In this document: positions 6,572 to 14,735 of the stretch, one piece after another
How positions within the stretch are numbered: position 1 is the stretch's first letter
Layout: the number at the start of each line of letters is the position of its first letter
Source of the DNA: Pseudonocardia sp.
Lineage (GTDB): Bacteria > Actinomycetota > Actinomycetes > Mycobacteriales > Pseudonocardiaceae
Assembly: GCA_030453005.1 (NCBI GenBank)
Contig: JAKDLE010000013.1
Coordinates: forward strand, 1 to 14,735
DNA: 14,735 bases
Direction of reading: 5' to 3'
The notes under the pieces: generated by a model
What the model saw: the letters and a program-made list of their open reading frames with translations, nothing else
The model's database searches: none
What the model was told of the DNA's origin: nothing
Made by a program: the position numbers and the translations under genes

Positions 6572-6809
6572 GGGCGTCCTCGTTCTCGGTGGTCGGGGCG
6601 GTGGCGGCCACCGGCGTGGCGGTGAGCCCGGCCCCGCCCGCGGTGGTCACGACAGTGCGGTGGGTCCCCCGAAACCGGGCCTCGCACACAACCGTGGCCG
6701 TCACGGTGTTGGGGGCGCCCTCGGCGCGGAGGATCCGTAGCGACTCCGGGCGGACCACGAGCACGCCGGGTCCGTCGGGGGCGGGCACGCCCACATGATT
6801 CCGCCTCAC
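6564..6809 (-). pseudogene. ABC transporter ATPase C-terminal (TOBE-type) remnant
   Basis: The frame reads GVPAPDGPGVLVVRPESLRI, then APNTVTATVVCEARFRGTHR and TVVTTAGGAGLTATP before the TGA at 6564-6566. 'VRPESLRL....PNTV.G.V....FRGTH' is the usual TOBE_2 ending of spermidine/putrescine- or iron-type ABC transporter ATPases (PotA/FbpC class). The Walker motifs, signature motif and everything else N-terminal are missing, so only ~75 residues of a ~350-residue protein remain. The fragment directly abuts the DUF427 remnant through a GTGA overlap (6806-6809), and its own stop overlaps the start of the peroxiredoxin-like gene. It may still be translated and could couple translation into that gene, but it cannot act as a transporter ATPase. 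Confidence 0.7.
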
Positions 6810-7050
6810 TCGGACTGGACCTCGACCCCGCCCGCGAACACGACCCGTCCCTTCGCCCGACGGGCGAGCGGAAGGGGACGCCGGTAGGACGAGGCGGCGT
6901 CGGGCAGAGGCACCCCGTCCACGATGAGCGAGTGGTAGCGGGCGACGCCCTTCCAGGGCACACGGTGGTGGTCGAACTCGGGGTCAGCGCGCCGGGCTGC
7001 ACCGACGACATCGGGAAGTAGACGTTGTCCTCCACCATCACCACGTACAC
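6806..7050 (-). pseudogene. DUF427-family gene, 5'-truncated and frameshifted
   Basis: From the GTG at 7050 (GAGGG seven bases upstream) the frame reads VYVVMVEDNVYFPMSSVQPG and then LTPSSTTTVCP. At 6955-6958 it must shift by one base to continue WKGVARYHSLIVDGVPLPDA and then RAKGRVVFAGGVEVQSE, ending at the TGA at 6806-6808. The combined protein carries the DUF427 signature: 'VEGNxYFP', 'PS.T.TVCPWKG.A.Y', 'DAAW.Y..P', 'G.VAF..GVEV'. Adding one C to the CCC run at 6956-6958 would restore 'TVCPWKG' exactly, so a one-base deletion (or a sequencing error) explains the break. The N-terminal ~15-20 residues normally found before 'VEGN.YFP' are also missing. DUF427 proteins have no settled function. 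Confidence 0.75.
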
Positions 7051-7229
7051 CGCGTTACCCTCGCGGGATCGACGCGCGAGACCCGGGAGGTGGCGGTGGA
7101 TCGGCGATGGCCGTTCGGCGTCTGCCCGGTCGTCGGGCTGGACCACGACGGTGAGGTGGTCGACATCGCCGCCCCGGACGGCTGTCGGAGAAGGATCGTG
7201 AGCGAATCGGCTCGATCGGACGCGCTGGT
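7051..7229. other. Short region without an identifiable gene
   Basis: This lies between the DUF427 remnant (-) and the zwf remnant (+). Frames are open on both strands but match no family I recognise. It is likely deletion-scar sequence between the two decayed genes. Confidence 0.4.
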
Positions 7230-7566
7230 GTTGTTCGGGTGGAGAACCTGCCCGCCTTCCGCTTCGCCAACACCTTCTCCGAGCCGCGGTGGAACCGTCC
7301 CCCGTGCAGAACCACCTGCTGCAGGTGGACTTCCGGGACGCACTCGGCGACTGGCAGCAGGCCTACGAACGGCTGCTCGACGGCAACCCGCGCCGGTTCA
7401 CCCGCGAGGACACGGTGGAGCAGGCCTGGCGGGGTGGTCGGCCCCGCGCTGGAGCCCTCGGCTCCGGTCCACTCCTACGCGGCCGGCAGCTGGAGACCGG
7501 CCGAGGCCGACCGGGATCCTCGACGGCCCCCGATGGCAGCTCCCGACGGCGGGGCGGCCCGCGTGA
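7230..7566 (+). pseudogene. zwf: Glucose-6-phosphate dehydrogenase (zwf) remnant, multiply frameshifted and deleted
   Basis: Pieces of the G6PD C-terminal half appear in order but in different frames. Around 7239-7301 the sequence reads VENLPAFRFANTFSEPRWNR (the 'NLL.FRFAN..FEP.WNR' motif). Around 7304-7430 it reads VQNHLLQV and then YERLLDGNPRRFTREDTVEQ (the 'LL.GD...FTR.DEVE.AW' segment). At about 7434-7510 it reads VVGPALEPSAPVHSYAAGSW, then RPAEAD. The final piece, ILDGPRWQLPTAGRPA, ends at the TGA at 7564-7566. At least three frame changes are needed. The ~200 residues normally between VQNHLLQ and the LLDGN segment are gone, as is the whole NADP-binding N-terminus. No enzyme can be made. 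The gene once supplied the oxidative pentose-phosphate pathway; a functional copy presumably exists elsewhere. Confidence 0.82.
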
Positions 7567-7585
7567 GCCGGATCCCGGTACGCCG

Positions 7586-8788
7586 GTGATCCGGCCCGCT
7601 CCCGACGACGGTTTCCTCCCCGACGCGACGCAGAGCGAGATCGCGCTGCTGCACGCGATCATCGAGGCGGTGTCCGCCGGTCCGGAGGTGGAACCGCTGG
7701 CCGCCGCGGTGGCGCGGCTGATCACCGAGGCCACCGCCACCGACGTCTGCTTCGTCCACGTCCTCGACGACCCCGAGCGGTCGTTGACCCTGACCGGCGC
7801 GACGCCGCCCTTCGACGCCGCCGTCGGTCAGGTGCGGCTCGGCATCGGGGAGGGCGTCACCGGCTGGGTGGCCGAGCACCGCACGCCGGCGGTCATCGTC
7901 GAGCACAAGGAGCACGACCCCCGCTACCGGCGGATCTCGGCGCTGCGCGGCTCCGACTTCGTCTCGATGGCCAGCGTCCCGATGGCAGGCGACGCGGCCG
8001 GGCTGGTCGGGGTGCTCAACGTGCACACCGTGGTCCGCCGCGAGTTCACCGCCGCGGACATCCGGCTGCTGACCGTCATCGGCAGCCTGGTCGCAGGCGC
8101 CATGCACTCCGCCCGCCTGCACCGACGCCTCGTCGCCAGGGAGCACGCACAGGAGCGCTTCACCGAGCAGGTGATCATGGTACAGGAGACCGAGCGGCGC
8201 CGGCTGGCGGGCGACATCCACGACGGCATCTCACAACGCCTCGTGAGCCTCGCCTACCACCTCGACGCCGCCGCACGGGCCCTGCCGGGCAGGCCCGCCG
8301 ACGCCGCCGAACAGGTCCGGCTCGCCCGCGGGCTCGCCGACCTGAGCATGGACGAGGCCCGAGCCGCCATCGGCGGCCTGCGGCCCCCGGTGTTGGACGA
8401 CCTCGGTCTCGCCGGCGGGCTGACGAGCCTGGCCCGGTCCCTCCCGGAGATGACCGTGGAGATCGACGTGGCGGAGGCGCGGCTGCCCGAGGCGCACGAG
8501 CTCGCGCTCTACCGGATCGCTCAGGAGGCGCTGCAGAACGTCGTCAAACACGCGGGCGCGACCCAGGTGCGTCTGCGCTTCAGGGTGCGCTCGGCGAAGG
8601 CCCGGCTGGAGATCACCGACGACGGTGTCGGTTTCGAGACCGGCCGGGCGTCCGACGGCTACGGCATGCACAGCATGGCCGAGCGCGCGGAACTGGTCGG
8701 CGGCACGCTGACCGTGCGGTCCCACCCCGGCGGGGGCACCACCGTGACCGCCACGGTGCCCGCCGCCGAGGCCGGGGCCCCGAGCTGA
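7586..8788 (+). CDS. GAF-domain sensor histidine kinase (NarL/LiaS class)
   Basis: The open frame extends left to 7289, but that part translates zwf debris, so I start at the GTG at 7586 (VIRPAPDDGFLPDATQSEIA), just before the first family-like helix; the ribosome binding site is weak. The product is 400 aa. A GAF domain spans about residues 35-170 (GEGVTGWVAEHRTPAVIVEH, GSDFVSMASVPM, GVLNVHT). A HisKA_3 dimerisation domain follows, with phospho-acceptor His212 in ERRRLAGDIHDGISQRL. The HATPase_c domain carries the N-box ALQNVVKHAGA, the G1 box ITDDGVGF and a glycine-rich end, VRSHPGGGTTVTATVP. The usual GLGLxGM is GYGMHSM here. No transmembrane segment is present, so it senses a cytoplasmic signal, small molecule or redox state. 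No response-regulator gene is adjacent, so it is an orphan in this window. It converges on the Rubisco operon. Confidence 0.9.
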   Translation: MIRPAPDDGFLPDATQSEIALLHAIIEAVSAGPEVEPLAAAVARLITEATATDVCFVHVLDDPERSLTLTGATPPFDAAVGQVRLGIGEGVTGWVAEHRTPAVIVEHKEHDPRYRRISALRGSDFVSMASVPMAGDAAGLVGVLNVHTVVRREFTAADIRLLTVIGSLVAGAMHSARLHRRLVAREHAQERFTEQVIMVQETERRRLAGDIHDGISQRLVSLAYHLDAAARALPGRPADAAEQVRLARGLADLSMDEARAAIGGLRPPVLDDLGLAGGLTSLARSLPEMTVEIDVAEARLPEAHELALYRIAQEALQNVVKHAGATQVRLRFRVRSAKARLEITDDGVGFETGRASDGYGMHSMAERAELVGGTLTVRSHPGGGTTVTATVPAAEAGAPS

Positions 8789-8797
8789 TCCGCCCGC

Positions 8798-8821
8798 AGC
8801 GGCTATCTCTCAGGAGCCGCT
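8798..8821. terminator. Possible bidirectional terminator between the kinase and cbbX
   Basis: AGCGGCT (8798-8804) and AGCCGCT (8815-8821) form a 7-bp stem around a 10-base loop, between two converging genes and overlapping the last codons of cbbX. There is no T-tract, as is usual in actinobacteria. The stem is short, so this is tentative. Confidence 0.35.
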
Positions 8822-9850
8822 CTCGGCGACCGCCGCCGCACCCCCCGCGAACACCCGGCTGCCGCTGAAGTCGACCGCCTCGAAGGTCGTCAGGGCGTCT
8901 CTGCCCACCGTCGGGTCCGGCCCGTCGAGCAACCGGCGGGCGTGCCGCAGCCGGGCGCGCTCGAGTGCGTTGCGCACACTGCGGGCGTTGGCGAACCAGG
9001 GCTGCTCGATGCGCCGTTCCAGATAGGAGTGGAACGTGTCGAACGCCTGGTCGGAGAACGTGTAGCCGAGGTCGTCGGCCATCAGCGTCGCGATGGACCC
9101 CAGCTCGTCGACCGCGTAGTCGGCGAACGTGATGTGGTGCGCAATCCGTGAGCTCATGCCCGGGTTGGCCCGGAAGAAGGTGTCCATCCGGTCGGCGTAG
9201 CCTGCCAGCACCACCACCAGGTCGTCGCGGTTGTTCTCCATCACCTGCAGCAGGATCTCGATGGACTCGCCGCCGTAGTCGCGCTCGTTGTCGGCCTTGT
9301 AGAGGTAGTAGGCCTCGTCGATGAACAGCAGGCCGCCCATCGCCCGCTTGATCACCTCCTTGGTCTTGGGCGCGGTGTGGCCGACGTACTGGCCGACGAG
9401 GTCGTCGCGCGAGGCGGTGACCAGGTGCCCCTTGCGCAGGTACCCGAGCCGGTGCAGCAGGTCGGCCATCCGCAGCGCGACGGTCGTCTTGCCGGTGCCG
9501 GGGCTGCCGGTGAACGACATGTGCAGGTTCGGCTGCGGTGCGGTGATGCCGAACCTCTCGCGGGCGCGGTCGATCAGCAGCAGCGCGGCGAGCTCGCTGA
9601 TGCGGGACTTGACGTCCGCGAGCCCGACCAGCTCCCGGTCCAGCGCGGTGAGCACCTCGTCGGCTCCGCTCGCCCGGCGCAGCTCGGCCAGGTCCACCAC
9701 GGCGTCGTCGTCGAGGACGACGGCCGCGGCCTCGGCCTCCTCGGCCTCCCGCCGGTGGTCGGCCGCGGTGGGCATCCCGAAGCCCGCCCGCGGCCCCGAG
9801 TCGCTACCCGAGGCCGCCGTCACCGCGCCGTTGCGGTCAGCCCCGGCCAT
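8810..9850 (-). CDS. cbbX: CbbX, red-type Rubisco activase (AAA+ ATPase)
   Basis: CbbX remodels inhibited red-type Rubisco, using ATP to pull on the large-subunit C-terminal tail and release tightly bound sugar phosphates. The sequence shows Walker A GSPGTGKT (residues 115-122), pore-loop sequence [14 protein letters not shown] (about 153-166), Walker [13 protein letters not shown] (173-184), and the family block [20 protein letters not shown]. The later [12 protein letters not shown] carries the arginine-finger/sensor region. It is 346 aa from the ATG at 9850, about 30-45 residues longer than typical because of an Ala/Glu-rich N-terminus; a shorter start at the internal ATG at 9775 is possible. 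The ATG overlaps the end of cbbS by 14 bases, so translation is probably coupled. It is the last gene of the operon. Confidence 0.93.
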   Translation of the reverse strand: MAGADRNGAVTAASGSDSGPRAGFGMPTAADHRREAEEAEAAAVVLDDDAVVDLAELRRASGADEVLTALDRELVGLADVKSRISELAALLLIDRARERFGITAPQPNLHMSFTGSPGTGKTTVALRMADLLHRLGYLRKGHLVTASRDDLVGQYVGHTAPKTKEVIKRAMGGLLFIDEAYYLYKADNERDYGGESIEILLQVMENNRDDLVVVLAGYADRMDTFFRANPGMSSRIAHHITFADYAVDELGSIATLMADDLGYTFSDQAFDTFHSYLERRIEQPWFANARSVRNALERARLRHARRLLDGPDPTVGRDALTTFEAVDFSGSRVFAGGAAAVAESGS

Positions 9851-10262
9851 AGCGGTCGCCGGTCGGTTGCCCGGCCGCGTAGGCGTGGGTGGAGTACCGG
9901 ATCTGCCGGTCCCCGACCTCCTGACGGTCCAGGCGGAACCCCGGCTCGTGGGCGGGACGCTGCACGATGAACGACAGCGCGGTGGTCTGACGGCCCAGGC
10001 TCGCGTCGTAGGCGTTGACCTTGATGTAGTGGTCGGGGTAGGCCTCCCGGCAGGCGGTGACCTCCAACATGACCCCGGCCGGGTCCTTGAGGTCGAACAT
10101 CGGCAGGCCCCACATCTCCCAGTAGGTGTTGCGCGGGTGCGGGTCGTCGGTGAACTCCACCGACAGCGGCCAGCCGTTATCCAGGCAGTACCCGATCTGG
10201 GCGAGGATCTCCTCGTCGCTCAGCTCGGGCAGGTAGGAGAACGTGCCCTGTGTGATGCGCAT
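9837..10262 (-). CDS. cbbS: Ribulose-bisphosphate carboxylase small subunit
   Basis: The ATG at 10262 begins [20 protein letters not shown], the standard red-type small-subunit N-terminus. AGGA lies in the twelve bases before it, and the 32-codon extension upstream is Ser/Thr/Pro noise overlapping the cbbL end. The product is 141 aa. It contains [19 protein letters not shown], then [17 protein letters not shown] and [20 protein letters not shown]. The C-terminal extension ([20 protein letters not shown] and beyond) is the long beta-hairpin tail typical of Form IC/ID small subunits, which helps the holoenzyme assemble without dedicated chaperones. It pairs with the large subunit encoded 28 bases upstream to form the L8S8 enzyme. 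Confidence 0.94.
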   Translation of the reverse strand: MRITQGTFSYLPELSDEEILAQIGYCLDNGWPLSVEFTDDPHPRNTYWEMWGLPMFDLKDPAGVMLEVTACREAYPDHYIKVNAYDASLGRQTTALSFIVQRPAHEPGFRLDRQEVGDRQIRYSTHAYAAGQPTGDRYGRG

Positions 10263-10290
10263 GGTGTTCCTGTCCGTTTCGCGGTCGGGG

Positions 10291-11796
<1,506 letters not shown>

Positions 11797-12672
11797 TCAG
11801 TTGAGCGAGCTCCGCCGCTCCATGAGCCGCCAGATCATCGGCGTGAAGATCAGCTGCATGGCCAGGTCCATCTTCCCGCCCGGACAGACGATGGTGTTCG
11901 GCCGGGACATGAACGAGTCGTGCAGCATCGAGAGCAGATACGGGAAGTCGATGCCCGCGGGCCGGGCGAACCGGATCACCAGCATCGACTCGTCCGCGGT
12001 GGGGATCGTCCGGGCGATGAACGGGTTGGACGTGTCGACGACGGGCACCCGCTGGAAGTTGACGTGGGTGCGCGAGAACTGCGGTGCGATGTAGTGCACG
12101 TAGTCGGGCATCCGGCGCAGGATCGTCTCCATCACGGCCTCGGTCGAGTACCCGCGCTCCGCCTTGTCGCGCTGCACCTTCTGGATCCACTCCAGGTTGA
12201 TCACGGGGACGACGCCGACGAGCAGGTCGGCGTGCCGGGCGACGTCGACCTCGTCGGTGGCGACGGCGCCGTGCAGCCCCTCGTAGAACAGCAGGTCCGC
12301 GCCGGGCTCCAGCTCATCCCACGGGGTGAAGGTGCCCGGCGACTGCTGGTACGGCGCCGCCTCGCCCTCGTCGTGCAGGTACTTGCGGACCTTCCCGGTC
12401 CCCGACTCGCCGAAGGTCGCGAACAGGTTCTCCAGCTCGTCGAACAGGTTGGAGTCGGGGCCGAAGTGGCTGAACGTGTGGTCGTCGTGCTCGAGCGCCT
12501 CGGTCATCCGCGCCTTCATCTCGGCGCGGTCGTACCGATGGAAGCTGTCCCCCTCGACGTAGGCCGCCTTGATGTCCTCGCGGCGGAAGATCTGCTGGAA
12601 CGTGCGCATCACCGACGAGGTACCGGCGCCGGACGCGCCGGTGACGGCGATGACGGGGTGTCGACTCGACAT
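11797..12672 (-). CDS. cbbP: Phosphoribulokinase
   Basis: The enzyme phosphorylates ribulose-5-phosphate with ATP to give the Rubisco substrate ribulose-1,5-bisphosphate. The ATG at 12672 gives 291 aa, the usual length for the proteobacterial-type enzyme. The P-loop is GASGAGTSSV (residues 12-21). The family block YVEGDSFHRYDRAEMK contains catalytic Asp42. Further signature segments are HDDHTFSHFGPDSN, the Walker-B-like LLFYEGLHGA (Glu131), INLEWIQKVQRDKAERGYS and MPDYVHYIAPQFSRTHVNFQ. It lies 42 bases after the fructose bisphosphatase gene and 75 bases before cbbL, all on one strand. The gene is probably co-transcribed with the upstream phosphatase, possibly reading through into cbbL. Confidence 0.94.
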   Translation of the reverse strand: MSSRHPVIAVTGASGAGTSSVMRTFQQIFRREDIKAAYVEGDSFHRYDRAEMKARMTEALEHDDHTFSHFGPDSNLFDELENLFATFGESGTGKVRKYLHDEGEAAPYQQSPGTFTPWDELEPGADLLFYEGLHGAVATDEVDVARHADLLVGVVPVINLEWIQKVQRDKAERGYSTEAVMETILRRMPDYVHYIAPQFSRTHVNFQRVPVVDTSNPFIARTIPTADESMLVIRFARPAGIDFPYLLSMLHDSFMSRPNTIVCPGGKMDLAMQLIFTPMIWRLMERRSSLN

Positions 12673-12714
12673 GGGGCTCGCTGTGTCCTCTCCGGGGCTG
12701 TCTCGGAACGTGCG

Positions 12715-13785
12715 TCAGGTGCCTGCGCGGAACAGGCCGCGGTTCCCGAACAGTGGGGGGCGGCTGTGCGCGTCGGGATCACCGGCGTACATCTGCTCGA
12801 TGCGCTCGACCTCGTCGCGCGCCCCGAACACCAGCGGGATCCGCTGGTGCAGCCCCTCGGGGAGCACGTCGAGGATCCGGTGGCGTCCGGTGCCCGCCCG
12901 GCCGCCCGCCTGCTCGACGAGGAACGCGATCGGTGACGCCTCGTAGAGCAGGCGCAGCCGTCCGGCCCTGGCCGGGTCCTTGGTGTCGCGGGGGTAGAGG
13001 AACACCCCGCCGCGGGTGAGGATGCGGTGCAGCTCCGCGACCGCGGAGGCGACCCAGCGCATGTTGTAGTCCTTGCCCCGGGGTCCGGACCGGCCGGCGA
13101 GGCACTCGTCGACGTAGCGGCGCACGGGCGGCTCCCAGAAGCGTCGGTTCGACGCGTTGATCGCGAACTCCGACGCGGTCTCGGGGATCGCCAGGTCGCG
13201 CCGGGTCAGCAGGAACTCCCCCAGCTCCGGGTCGAGGGTGAACGCGTGCACGCCGGTGCCGACGCTGAGCACCAGCACCGTGGACGGGCCGTAGATCGCG
13301 TAGCCTGCGCAGACCTGCCGCGACCCGGGCTGCAGGAAGTCCGCGGCGACGGCGTCGCGGCCCGGTTCGGGCGCCCGCAGGACCGAGAAGATGCTGCCCA
13401 CCGAGACGTTGACGTCGATGTTGGACGAGCCGTCGAGCGGGTCGAACACCAGCAGGTACTTCCCCCGCGGGTACTGCGGCGGGATCGGGTGCGGATCGTC
13501 GAGCTCCTCGGACACCATCCCGGCCAGCAGCCCGCTGCGCTCGTTGACCTTCAGGAACACCTCGTTGGCCAGGACGTCGAGCTTCTGCTGGGTCTCGCCC
13601 TGCACGTTGGTCGTCGGCTCCGCGCCGAGTACGCCGCCCAACGCCCCGTAGGCGATGCGCTTCGAGATGGCCTTGCAGACGAGCGCGACGTCGAGGATCA
13701 CCGCGTTCAGCTCGCCGCTCGCGCCTGGGTGATGGCTGCGCTGCTCGATCAGGAATCGGGCGAGCGTCGTCCGGTGGGCCACCAT
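12715..13785 (-). CDS. fbp: Class I fructose-1,6-bisphosphatase
   Basis: It hydrolyses fructose-1,6-bisphosphate to fructose-6-phosphate, feeding ribulose regeneration and gluconeogenesis. The ATG at 13785 is preceded by a strong GGAGGA (13791-13796), so the longer frame to 13800 is rejected. The product is 356 aa. The metal-site glutamates lie in MVSEELDD (Glu93, Glu94) and the signature [20 protein letters not shown] places Asp115, Asp118 and Asp124. Further class I features are [18 protein letters not shown], the substrate-binding [22 protein letters not shown] region (about residues 225-246) and [17 protein letters not shown]. In cbb operons this gene is called cbbF. It is followed after 42 bases by phosphoribulokinase, an operon-like arrangement. 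Confidence 0.95.
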   Translation of the reverse strand: MVAHRTTLARFLIEQRSHHPGASGELNAVILDVALVCKAISKRIAYGALGGVLGAEPTTNVQGETQQKLDVLANEVFLKVNERSGLLAGMVSEELDDPHPIPPQYPRGKYLLVFDPLDGSSNIDVNVSVGSIFSVLRAPEPGRDAVAADFLQPGSRQVCAGYAIYGPSTVLVLSVGTGVHAFTLDPELGEFLLTRRDLAIPETASEFAINASNRRFWEPPVRRYVDECLAGRSGPRGKDYNMRWVASAVAELHRILTRGGVFLYPRDTKDPARAGRLRLLYEASPIAFLVEQAGGRAGTGRHRILDVLPEGLHQRIPLVFGARDEVERIEQMYAGDPDAHSRPPLFGNRGLFRAGT

Positions 13786-13941
13786 CGCGGTCCTCCCCAC
13801 GCCGTGCCCGGCCCCCGGGACCGGGGGATTCCGGACGGGCGCGTCGGGGCTCGATCAGCCGAACCTAGGTACGGGACCTCCCCCCCGCCATCCCCCGCAC
13901 CGGTGGACGGCGGGGGGAGATCGCCTCGGTGCGGGCACCGG
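13786..13941. other. 156-bp gap between cbbY-like and fbp genes
   Basis: The gap holds the strong ribosome binding site of fbp, a quasi-palindrome CCCCCGG-GA-CCGGGGG (13812-13827) and the long G/C hairpin listed separately. A promoter for fbp may lie here (for example around TACCTAGGTT on the minus strand near 13863-13872), but no hexamers are clear. Confidence 0.45.
13879..13919 (-). terminator. G/C hairpin downstream of the cbbY-like gene
   Basis: CT-C7-GCC (13879-13889) faces GGC-G6-AG (13909-13919), an 11-bp stem with one bulged base and a 19-base loop that itself contains CACCGGTG. It begins 22 bases past the cbbY-like stop codon on the minus strand. There is no T-tract. It could end or attenuate that transcript before fbp. 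Confidence 0.5.
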
Positions 13942-14640
13942 TCACCGCGGGCCGGGTGCCTGCCCGGCCAGCAGGGCGGCGCAGCGGTCGGCGTCCAGCC
14001 CGTCGAATCCGGGCAGGACCGCCGCCGCACCCGCGAACGCCTGCGCCGCGGTGTAGTCGTTGGTGACGACGAGGCAGGACAGACCGGCACGGCGCGCCGC
14101 CTGCAGGCCCGGCGGGGAGCCCTCGACGGCGAGCACCTCGACGGCGGGGACCCCGAGCCCGGCGAGCGCCCGAAGATAGGCGTCGGGCGCCGGTTTGAGC
14201 TGCTCGACGTCGTCGCCGGTGACGACCACGTCGAATCCGTCGAGACCGAACAGCCGGTCCAGCAGGGACAGCACCCAGGCGCGGCGGCCGGTCGTGGCGA
14301 CCCCGAGACGGACCCCGCGACCACGCAGGTCGGCCAGCAGCTCGTCGACTCCCGGCCTGCTGAGCAGCGGGCCCGACCGGACCCACTCCAGGAAGTGCGC
14401 GGTCTTGGCGCGGTGCAGCACCTGCGCCGTGCCCGCCGGGTCGGGGTGCCCGGCACCGGTCAGGAACTCCTCGAGGCGCTGCAGGCCGCCGGTGGTGGCG
14501 AGCAGGCGTCCGTACTCCTGCGCGCCCCAGCGGTGGTCGAGCCCGAGCTCGGCGAACGCCCGGTTGAACGCGGGCCGGTGCCCGTCGCGCTCGGTGTCGG
14601 CGAGCGTCCCGTCGACGTCGAGGATGACTGCGGACAGCAC
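13942..14640 (-). CDS. cbbY: CbbY-like HAD-superfamily sugar-phosphate phosphatase
   Basis: CbbY removes the 1-phosphate from xylulose-1,5-bisphosphate, a Rubisco misfire product that inhibits the enzyme. The hallmark ILDVDGTLADTERDGHRPAF combines HAD motif I (nucleophile and acid-base Asp in DVDGT) with the CbbY-specific ADTERDGHRPAFNRAF. Motif II is ATTGR (Thr), motif III the Lys in VEQLKPAPDAY, and motif IV is changed from the usual 'EDS' to AVEGSPPGLQAARRAG, so one acidic metal ligand appears to be Gly. GTG at 14640 (VLSAVILDVDG, 232 aa) is chosen because the family begins right at that strand; an upstream GTG at 14691 would add 17 residues without domain character. It is the first cbb gene in the direction of transcription, separated from fbp by 156 bases and a hairpin. 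Confidence 0.85.
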   Translation of the reverse strand: MLSAVILDVDGTLADTERDGHRPAFNRAFAELGLDHRWGAQEYGRLLATTGGLQRLEEFLTGAGHPDPAGTAQVLHRAKTAHFLEWVRSGPLLSRPGVDELLADLRGRGVRLGVATTGRRAWVLSLLDRLFGLDGFDVVVTGDDVEQLKPAPDAYLRALAGLGVPAVEVLAVEGSPPGLQAARRAGLSCLVVTNDYTAAQAFAGAAAVLPGFDGLDADRCAALLAGQAPGPR

Positions 14641-14683
14641 GAAACGATGCTCAGTGCTCGCCGACGGATAGCACCCGATTCGT

Positions 14684-14708
14684 CTGGCCACCCTGAACCG
14701 CTGGCCAG
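14684..14708. repeat. 7-bp inverted repeat upstream of cbbY-like gene (possible operator)
   Basis: CTGGCCA (14684-14690) and TGGCCAG (14702-14708) are exact reverse complements separated by 11 bases; the same words also read as a direct repeat 17 bases apart. The centre lies about 55 bases before the chosen GTG. The spacing and position suit a dimeric repressor or activator, but no regulator can be named. Confidence 0.4.
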
Positions 14709-14735
14709 CGCCATGATCACCGGTTCGGAAGCGTT

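Noticed and set aside
11920..12936. Long plus-strand frame opposite cbbP and fbp
   Set aside because: It spans two real genes on the other strand and is Val/Leu/Arg/Gly-rich shadow sequence.

Overview
The window is GC-rich DNA from an actinobacterium, most likely Pseudonocardia or a close relative. The indications are very high third-position GC, a DUF222/13E12-type HNH protein with a mycobacterial-style SOS box, GTG starts, and a red-type Form I Rubisco operon of the actinobacterial kind. The genus is inferred from gene content, not proven.

Left part (1-6030). The window opens inside a LuxR-type regulator gene (1-798, +). Two minus-strand genes follow: a tandem-repeat dimeric alpha/beta-barrel protein (1080-1700) and a small four-helix membrane protein (1955-2407). 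After about 0.5 kb without a convincing gene comes a DUF222-HNH endonuclease-like gene (2967-4250, +) whose start sits directly under a LexA-type box and appears leaderless. Downstream lie a 16-bp perfect inverted repeat and a decayed IS110-family transposase fragment. A complete NAD-dependent epimerase-like gene (4973-6022, +) follows.

Middle part (6029-7566). The most interesting gene here is a minus-strand thioredoxin-fold peroxiredoxin-like gene (6029-6571). Its reading frame is intact for 180 codons except for one in-frame TGA, placed exactly at the first position of the CxxC redox motif (U-L-P-C). A two-tier stem-loop with a GUU apical loop lies 21 nt after the TGA, which is the geometry of a bacterial SECIS element. 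I read it as a candidate selenoprotein that ordinary gene calling truncates to a 128-aa fragment. Its neighbours are gene debris: a TOBE-domain end of an ABC transporter ATPase, a DUF427 gene with a one-base frameshift, and a heavily deleted and frameshifted zwf (glucose-6-phosphate dehydrogenase) C-terminus.

Right part (7586-14735). A GAF-domain histidine kinase (7586-8788, +) converges on a minus-strand Calvin-Benson-Bassham cluster, read right to left: cbbY-like sugar-phosphate phosphatase, class I fructose-1,6-bisphosphatase, phosphoribulokinase, Rubisco large subunit, Rubisco small subunit and the Rubisco activase CbbX. Together these regenerate ribulose-1,5-bisphosphate, fix CO2, remove inhibitory sugar phosphates from Rubisco (CbbX) and degrade misfire products (CbbY). 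No cbbR is in the window. The 75-bp gap in front of cbbL is conspicuously AT-rich and holds LysR-style dyads, so it is the best candidate for the cbbLSX control region.
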